NCBI RefSeq assembly: GCF_001540865.1
Contig: NC_033637.1
Coordinates: 9,190,073 to 9,254,072 of the forward strand
Direction of reading: 5' to 3'
DNA: 64,000 bases
DNA from: Ananas comosus
Lineage: Eukaryota > Streptophyta > Magnoliopsida > Poales > Bromeliaceae
The translations under genes and the position numbers were made by a program. The notes beneath the pieces were generated by a model. That model searched no databases. It worked only from the letters and a program-made list of their open reading frames with translations, and had not been told where the DNA came from. Shown piece by piece: positions 57,101-64,000 of this stretch. Each line of letters opens with the position of its first letter. The stretch's first letter is position 1.

Positions 57101-58660
57101 GAGGTCACCCACTGCCCGCACATGCTGCCAACAACGACCACTTAACTCACAATTACAACGGAACCCCCGCGACTACATGAAATCACATTATTTCATGTGA
57201 TTTTCGAGGTTTTATGGCCCGACAGCGCAAATCGAAGGTCGTTCAGGCAAGCTGAGACACCTGCTGACAGGTCTCGGTGTGCCGGAGGCCGTGCTCACAC
57301 TTCGGAGCGCGGCCGACCACTGCAGTGAGTGCACGGACGATGCGAAATCTATCACACAAACCAGGGCATCTCAGATCCCAACGGAGGTGAGCACGATGTT
57401 CGGCACGTATCAGAGATCATCGTGCTCACTTTCACAATTATCGGGGTGTCTCCGGATCGCCGGAAAGGTACCGGAACCCCAAATAGTGCACAGAAAACGT
57501 AATTTAACGCTTACCGGACCAGTGGGAGCACAGGTTGGTCGCCGGCGGCCGAGCGGCGGGCGCTCCGGTAGGGAACGGGTGTGGCCGGTCGGTGGGGTCC
57601 GGGGAAAGTGTTGGCCAGCGGCGGGCGGCAGCCGGTGGTGCGACTGAGGAGATCATACCCGCACAACTCAGCTCGGGTTCAAGGAGTCCGCGGCGGCTAG
57701 GCGGCGGCCGTGGGCCTCGGGGTGGCGGCGGCCGGTCGCTGGAAGTCCAAGGAGGGCGGCGCGCCCGTCGGAGGGCGGCGCGCCTGTCAGTAGGCGGCGG
57801 CGGCGCGCGGAGGCCGTGCACGCCCAGGCTCGGCTCGATGGGCGGCCGCAGGGAGTTGGTCGGCGAACGGAGGCTTTGGGGACGACGACAATGGTGAGCG
57901 GGAGGTTGCCGGCGGCTAGATGAAGACGGGGCGGCCGAGCTAGGGCATCTCCCGCACGCGGGCCCTGAGCTAAAGTCAACACGGCCTGAGTTGACTCGGG
58001 TTGGCCGCGGCTTGCACAGGCGGCGCCGGCGGCGCGCGCGGACGGCGGGGGTCGGCGGGGACGGTGACGGAGAGGGATTCCAGCCCAGGGTGGAGCTTTC
58101 CCGGGGGGTGTGGTGCTATCATGTTGTCTCTGGCCGAGGCGGTGGAGAGGATGGTCGAGAGAGAGATTGCGGAGGAGGTGCAGCCGGTTTTCCGACGGCC
58201 GTGGGTGCTTGCCGGCGGCCTGGCTGAGCGCACGGGGAGGGCAGGGAGGAGTTGAGGTCGGCTAGGGTTTTCTAGGTTTAGTTGGGGTGAGCTAGGGTTA
58301 GGGTTTTATGTGAGAACCCTAACATCAATTTATACCTAGGATGAATAATTGCAGAAAAACCCTCCTAAGCAGCATATTTTTAACCTAGTCCCTGCCAGTG
58401 CGCGTAACTTGCGCATACGCACCTCGCCGTTCAAAATCACGCAAAACGGTACATAAAATATTAGGGTTTTCACATTTTTTCTGTTTTGCCAATTTCGACC
58501 CCTCGGCGAACTTTTCACGTTTCTCGAAGATCCGTCCGTCGGATTTTCGATCGGATCGCGCCAGCGCGTTTAGCACGACTGGGGCATCGAATCTACTATT
58601 TCGTTTCGTCCGATTTCGTCGCCGATTCGCGACGAAACCAACCCTCTTTGTTTCCACCAA

Positions 58661-58664
58661 TAAT

Positions 58665-58701
<37 letters not shown>
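58661..58701. repeat. AT dinucleotide microsatellite
   Basis: An uninterrupted (AT)n run of about 30 bp at the left edge of the fold-back MITE. A longer (AT)n run is on the other side at about 59262-59315. Confidence 0.9.
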
Positions 58702-58704
<3 letters not shown>

Positions 58705-59247
58705 TCCGGCTACTATGCTATCGGTAGCACGGAGCGCTCCGTGCTACCAAGTTGTTTTCGATGATGCGGCTTCCAAATCGACGATCGGCTCCGTTAGACT
58801 TGATCTACACTATTGAAAGTATTTGGAAACTAAATTTCAGATTTTTTCGACATCATTTGACTAGTGATCAAAAGATCTCAAAATTGACAATTTTAATGGT
58901 CGATGTGGTGTGTTTGTGAGTTTAACGGTGTAAAACAATCGAAATGCGATGAAAATTTTATAGAAAATTCTTTTCACTATTTAGAGTAAGATCAGTATAT
59001 CTGATCTTGAATTTAAATCTTTTATCATCATTTTTCATGAGATTTTTATTTTCAGCCGTTCAATTTTAGACTAATTGTTTGATAGGTAAATGATATCGAA
59101 AAATTATGAAATTTAGTTTCTAAATATTTTCAATAGTGTAGATCAAGTCTAACGGAGCCGATCGTCGATTTGGAAGCCGCATCATCGAAAACAACTTGGT
59201 AGCACGGAGCGCTCCGTGCTACCGATAACAGTAATATAGCCTAGTTC
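58702..59247. mobile_element. Fold-back MITE, copy 1
   Basis: The ends are GAGTCCGGCT and AGCCTAGTTC. Almost perfect inverted arms of about 140 bp surround a roughly 250-bp middle. Each arm starts with a perfect 26-bp palindrome (58723-58748 and 59198-59223). It matches the second copy at 60343-60872, whose 9-bp TSD suggests a Mutator origin. AT repeats on both sides hide any TSD here. Confidence 0.8.
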
Positions 59248-59256
59248 TACTATATC

Positions 59257-59317
<61 letters not shown>

Positions 59318-59381
59318 ATTTGAATTCAATTTCAAAATTCCGAATTTCCTTTATTATAAAAATCTCGGATATTACACTATT

Positions 59382-59716
59382 CCTTGGCCCATATCCTATG
59401 AGATTGATCTTTTGGATAACACAGTATCAGAGCTAGTCCCTAGCTCCCTTTACTTGAAGAATCCTGAGTTCAATTCTCACATTTACCATTTTATGGCATA
59501 AATTTGTATTTGTTATTCTACTGCCCGTGTTGTTACCTCTCCAATTTCTATCTAGATAACATGCTACCTCCCCAATTTGTTCATGTAGTATGTAGGATGG
59601 TTCATTTCGTTTCATTGTCCTTGTCGAAAAGAATATAGGGACCATGCACGTGAGCAAGGGTATTAAAACTATTCTTGGGTTATTTTCTACAACATCAATG
59701 TATTGGGTAAAACGCA
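59382..59716. other. Intergenic stretch with a tRNA-like remnant
   Basis: No gene. About 59425-59480 reads TATCAGAGCTAGTCC...GAGTTCAATTCTCA, similar to an initiator-tRNA-like or leader sequence seen in many plant repeats. It is too decayed to call a tRNA. Confidence 0.4.
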
Positions 59717-61710
59717 GGGTTCGTTTGGTTCAAAATTGGAATCAGAATCAAAATGGACTTGAATTACAAATAGAATGGTGAAATCCACCCAATATTTTTG
59801 GTTTAGAATAGCAATCCAAATTGGAATAGTTGATTTCTATCTTTATTGTTTGGTTCAGATGGAGGAAACTTTAGTTACAAAAAAGAATATTTAAACAAAA
59901 TTTAAATCAATGTTTAAAATACAAATGCAAATTTAAAATTGACTTTTGTACTCAAAATATAAAATTAAATTTACAGTTTGGATTCAAACTAAAACTTAAA
60001 TTTTAAAATTTAAATTGAAGTTTTAAAGTGATATATAACAGTTTAAAATGTAAATATTTTAGAAGAATACAAAATTTACAATTGAATTTGCAACTCAAAA
60101 CATAAAACTAATTTACAAGTTGAATTCAATTTAAACTTAAAAAATTACAATTTGAACAAATAAAAACTTGAAATCTTATTCAAATTCACATTGAAATAAA
60201 AGTTTATTTTAAAATTTCAATTTTAATTTGAACCCACAATGTAAAATTTATAATTTGAATTTAGATTTGAGTACGTAAATTTAAATTCAAATTCAAACCC
60301 ATAACTCAAATTCAAACTACATGATTGTAATTAAAATTTAATGAGTACGGCTTGTGTGTTTTCGAAAGCTCCGTGCTTTCAAGTTGTTTTCGATGAGATA
60401 TTCGATTCAACGATCGGCTTCGTTAGACATAATTTACATATTAGAACTATTTAAAACCAAATTTCACAATTTTTGGACATTATTTGCTAAGTGATTGAAA
60501 GGTCTCAAAAAAGACTATTTTAATAGCCGATGTAGCACGTTTGTACGTTCAACGGTGTACAACGATTCACACTAGGTGAAATTTTAATAAAATTATTTTT
60601 ACCACCAAGAGCAAGATTAGTACTTCTAATTTGAATTTTAAGTTTTCTACCATTATTTTTTATGATATTTTTATTTTCAGCTGCTTACTTTGAGACTATT
60701 CGTTCACTAGGTAAATGAAGTCAAAAAATTATGAAATTTTGTTTCTAGAAAGTTCCAGTAGTATAGATCATGTTTAACGGAGTTGATCATCGAATCAGGT
60801 GTCTCATCATCGAAAACAATTTGAAAGCATAGAGGAGGCCTCCGTGCTTTCGAAAGCAAACAAGCCTAGTTCAAATTTAATTTAAGTTTAAATCAAAGTA
60901 TAAAATTTAAAAATCAAATTCAAACCCTTAACTTATATTTTACTTCAAAATTGTAGGCAAAAAAAACATGATTTTGTAAAATATAAAATTAAGTCTACAA
61001 TTTGGATTCAAATTGGAACTTAAATTTTAAAATAAGAAGTCACAGTTTAAAATGTAATTGTTTTTATTAGATTTAGAATTTAAAATTGAGTTGGCAACTC
61101 AAAATATAAAACTAATTTATAATTTGAATTCAATTTCAACTAAGAAAATTACAATTTGAACAAATAAAAAATTGACATCTTATTCAAATTCACATTGAAA
61201 TCAATGTTCAAATTGAAATTTTATATTTTTTTTGGTATTATTATTGAACTAAAAGTTAAAATTTCAATTTTAACTTGAATCCACAATTCAAAATTTAAAA
61301 TTTGAATTTAGATTTGCGTTAAGAATTTGAACTTAAAAAAATAGATTTTAATTTACTTTCAAATAAGTCATAACTCATTCAAATGCATAACTTTAGTTAT
61401 GATTTAATTTAAATTCAAATCAAAATTGAAAATTAAAATTCAACTTCAAAACTTAATCATATTTTAATTCAAAATTTTAAGTTAAAAAATAAAACTTGAT
61501 TTTTATAATATATGAAATGGAATTAGGTATTTTCCAAACAAGTTTCAATTCTGCCCGAATTTAATCTTCAATCTAGTGTCTTAGGCTACATTGCTAAAGG
61601 AGGTGATTGGGGATTCCTATGCCACACGTAAATCAGAATCGGAATAGGACTCCCTTATACCAAATTGCAACAATTCGAGTCATCCATTATGATTCGAGAG
61701 TTAGAAAAGG
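59717..61710. mobile_element. Decayed AT-rich Harbinger-like element
   Basis: It starts GGGTTCGTTTGGTTCA with GGAATCAGAATC words. Near the right end are AGGTGATTGGGGATTCCTAT and AATCAGAATCGGAAT, both shared with 47023-47075 of the element at 46346. The inside is A/T-rich with repeated AAATTCAAATT words. The right terminus is degenerate. A fold-back MITE is nested at 60343-60872. Confidence 0.55.
60343..60872. mobile_element. Fold-back MITE, copy 2, with 9-bp TSD
   Basis: The ends GAGTACGGCTTGT and ACAAGCCTAGTTC match copy 1. Flanking aaatttaat (60334-60342, 60873-60881) is a perfect 9-bp duplication, the length made by Mutator-like transposases. The arms are longer and more diverged than in copy 1. 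No coding capacity. Confidence 0.85.
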
Positions 61711-62580
61711 TAGAACTAAAACCATGTAAAGAAGTAAACTTTGTAATCTTATTCTGGATGGAAATTCTAAAACTATCATTCTGTACATTCTCATCAAAGG
61801 ACAAGGGCTAAATTTTGACTAGTCTTATTTTTATTTTTTATTTTTATGAATATGGAATGTTGGATGGTCTGAAACAAATTTGAAGCGCTTTTCGATCTGA
61901 GGCCCTACCAAGTGGCCAATAGGTGGGCACTTCATCTATATGTAGGCCCCTTGATCCGAAGTGTACTCCAAATTCTAAGCATATGGCATTTTTCACTTAG
62001 AACTATTGTTTTAGATGTTGTTGCACCCCTCTCTCTTTCTATTGCGGATTATCTGAGATTGGCCTTAGAGTACGCGGAGTAGATGGACGAGGCCAAACCT
62101 GGCTGAAGTCAAGGTCCGTTTGGTGCTGTTCAGACTTGGGTTTAGAAAACAACCATAACTTTGTGCTCGGGTGTCTGTTTTGGACATGCGGCCGCAAACT
62201 GGAAGCAACTTTTGGAGGCAGACACGCCAAGTGAGTTGTTTGCAAATTGACATCATTTTAAAGCCCAAATTTCATTATTTGACCTTCGAATCCTCAATTT
62301 TAGTTATTTTTTACTATCCTAGAAAAGTTTTATTTTATTCATTTTTGCCTTATTTGAATTTGAATTGGGTTATAATTGTTGCATTCATCCTGGTTCGATG
62401 AGGATTACAGCATAGAATGATTTTGTCTTCTTATTATTTTTGGAAAGTTCCATGAAACAGGTATTATATATAAGGTAATCACAGATTTGGGAGTCTAATA
62501 TTACTCGTTTGCTCTCGGAAGAGATTCTTTTATCTCTCTCCCGCTTTGTGCTTCGTCTTTATCATGTTGCTTTTACGGTT
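61711..62580. other. Intergenic stretch without a supported gene
   Basis: Short open frames at 62039-62401 on both strands carry no recognisable domain. A pyrimidine-rich stretch at 62520-62575 leads to the TRIM. Confidence 0.5.
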
Positions 62581-62585
62581 GAGTC

Positions 62586-63104
62586 TGTGACACCCCAATA
62601 GTCCCACATCGGATGGGAATGTGATTGTCATTGGGTTTATAAGAGGACTCCATCCTAATAACAATAACTGGGCTTAAGCATTTTGGGCTGGTGGTTTGGA
62701 CCCAACGAGTTATTATTGCTAGTAGGTGGGGTCGTTACATTTGGTATCAGAACCGGTTCACGAGCCGGAAGTGTGAGATGAGTCTTGGCTGAGCCAGGGT
62801 CTGAATTACAGACTAAGCCAGGGTCGGTGATTGACAGGTTAAGTTATGGTCGGAATGACAAAGGCTAGCGAGATAAGTCTCACATCGCCTGGTGATTTTG
62901 GGCTGTGTGTGTTTAGGGCTGACAAGGACAGGGACTAAACGGGGGGAGTCTGTGACACTCCAATAGTCCGACATCGGATGTGAATGGGATCGTCATTGGG
63001 TTTATAAGAGGACTCCACCCTAGTAATAATAACTGGGTTTAAACATTTTGGGCTGGTGGTTTGGACCCAACGAGTTATTATTGCTAGTGGGTCAGGTCGT
63101 TACA
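62586..63104 (+). mobile_element. TRIM (miniature LTR retrotransposon), complete
   Basis: Two 154-bp LTRs (62586-62739 and 62951-63104) start TGTGACAC and end GTCGTTACA. They are about 90% identical by eye. A tRNA-Met primer site TGGTATCAGA follows the first (62742-62751) and a purine run GGGGGGAG precedes the second. The flanks gagtc and gtgtc are a 5-bp TSD with one mismatch. The 211-bp interior has no gene. Confidence 0.9.
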
Positions 63105-64000
63105 GTGTCGCTTTCCCTCTCTTCTCCAACATTTCTCTCCCAATCCCTCTCTATCTCCCACAATCTCTCTTAATCGCCTCTGATCCCTCTATTCTCTCTG
63201 TCGTTTATTGTTGCGCTATTATCAACAACCAATAAAAAGCATTGATCATGCTTTTTCTCTATTTGCTATTGAAATTGTAGAGGCCAAAAATTTGACGTTT
63301 TTTTCTCTTGAAATTTTTTTTGGCTTCTTTTTCCTTACTCTGGACTCACAATTTATTGTAGGGTGCCATCCTTTCCATATTCCTTTTCTCTTCAACCTTT
63401 GAAACTTGCTAACCTTCCTCCTGTGAGCCAATGATGTCACAAGCCCCCTTTTATACGCAACGAGATGTTCTTGATTTGCCACAACATTGGTGCCTGTTAT
63501 ATAGGTGAAGTTGCCTTCCACTAACCTTTTTGCTTTTGGCAGGCTGACGCATTCATAGATTGATGGGTTGATTACTAATGAAAATCCATCTCTCCTTTTT
63601 CTCATTGTTTTAAGAGTCCATACATAATAATTTAGAAGGGAAGGGAGCATGGATGGCCTGCTTGCAGTTGCTATCCATCAGCCCCTTGAAGTGATTTGAT
63701 GTGACTCCCAGGAGGAAAGTGGAAAATCATTTTAGTTTGTCAGTCAATGGTAAATCTGAATCTGAGCCTCCTCTTTGTCTAATCTCTTCTTCTCTTTTTC
63801 AATTGCTTTTGCTTTTTTGCAGCTGCCTTTGTGCTAATGTCTGCTACTAACCCGAGTCTTGGTTGTTGAAAATTAAAATCATTGTTGCTTATCTTTTCTA
63901 ATTTCTATTTATGAGAACATCTACATGCATTTGAATATTCTCCATTTTTTATATGAATGGCCTTGGGGAATTTTTGTTGAATTTTGTAGTTTTGAACTTC
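63105..64000. other. Right-hand edge, no assigned gene
   Basis: A pyrimidine-rich stretch (63108-63200) resembles a plant 5' leader. A minus-strand open frame of 134 codons (63246-63650) encodes a Lys/Arg-rich product (RKVSKFQRLKRKGIWKG) that I do not recognise. It may be an exon cut by the window or chance. Confidence 0.35.

Larger units (their letters stand above)
54152..59376 (-). mobile_element. Very long solo Ty3-type LTR (5.2 kb) with nested MITE
   Basis: The LTR starts TGTCACACCCCGGGGTCCC on the plus strand and ends CTCGGATATTACA, flanked by perfect TSDs ctatt (54147-54151, 59377-59381). The hairpin (about 55775-55810) with acceptor-like CCATTTCAG matches the other Ty3 LTRs. On the minus strand a TATA box (GGTATAAATTG, about 58328-58338) is followed by GC-rich leader DNA (57500-58260). 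A G/C inverted repeat at 58398-58422 lies upstream of it. Overlapping open frames in the GC-rich part have biased Arg/Gly/Pro composition and no domain, so I do not call them genes. Without the MITE the LTR is about 4.7 kb. Confidence 0.8.

Noticed and set aside
57504..58255. Several overlapping open frames of 78-122 codons in both strands of a GC-rich block
   Set aside because: Composition is Arg/Gly/Pro-biased in all frames, no domain or start context stands out, and the block lies inside an LTR with perfect TSDs. Open frames are expected by chance in GC-rich DNA.
59425..59480. tRNA-like sequence (TATCAGAGCT...GAGTTCAATTC)
   Set aside because: Resembles initiator-tRNA-derived or leader sequences in plant repeats, but no complete cloverleaf can be drawn.

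Overview
This window is plant nuclear DNA. It has a single-exon pentatricopeptide-repeat (PPR) gene of the PLS-DYW class with a plastid-type N-terminus, Ty1/copia elements of the Sirevirus (SIRE) type, Tekay-like Ty3/gypsy chromoviruses, a TRIM and several MITEs. The species cannot be fixed from the sequence; an angiosperm is certain, and a non-grass monocot is only a guess. There is one confident host gene, at 50701-53010. Its closest match in my memory is Arabidopsis RARE1 (At5g13270), the editing factor for the plastid accD transcript. No rRNA, CRISPR or prokaryotic feature was seen, and no intact nuclear tRNA.

Bases 1-43.3 kb are one deep nest of LTR retrotransposons. A minus-strand Tekay-like element, with its 5' LTR at 35720-38319 and part of its 3' LTR at 3132-4959, has been split by three insertions. 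These are a minus-strand Sirevirus (SIRE-1, 5697-14991) in the integrase, an unclassified LTR fragment (16806-20235) between protease and reverse transcriptase, and a plus-strand Sirevirus (SIRE-2, 21003-34652) in gag. SIRE-2 was itself hit by a 2.6 kb solo LTR (26469-29113). The Tekay element sits in another LTR, which also holds a solo LTR (38588-43159) that contains a further solo LTR (39918-42423). Most boundaries are supported by target-site duplications (TSDs) read directly from the sequence: gatac/aatac, cacag, ctaaa, cctaa and gttgc.

Bases 43.3-50.1 kb hold a decayed plant-mobile-domain type ORF, an AT-rich PIF/Harbinger-like MITE and a solo LTR (47336-50146, TSD gatat). The PPR gene follows, with a small MITE in its upstream region. 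Bases 54152-59376 are an unusually long solo LTR (5.2 kb, TSD ctatt) carrying a fold-back MITE. The rest is AT-rich intergenic DNA with a second Harbinger-like element, a second fold-back MITE (9-bp TSD) and a 519-bp TRIM.

The most interesting signals are in the LTRs. (1) In most LTR families here, Copia and Ty3 alike, a cluster of short GC-rich palindromes lies directly upstream of the TATA box, but the core differs: ACCGGT, GTACCGGTAC, GGGCGCCC or GGTCCGGACC. (2) Seven Ty3-type LTRs share a small hairpin followed by a pyrimidine tract and a splice-acceptor-like AG. (3) The extra gene (ORF3) of both Sireviruses has what looks like its own promoter, with the same ACCGGT palindromes, and a conserved roughly 400-bp 5' UTR intron. 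Three single N characters mark suspicious joins in the assembly.
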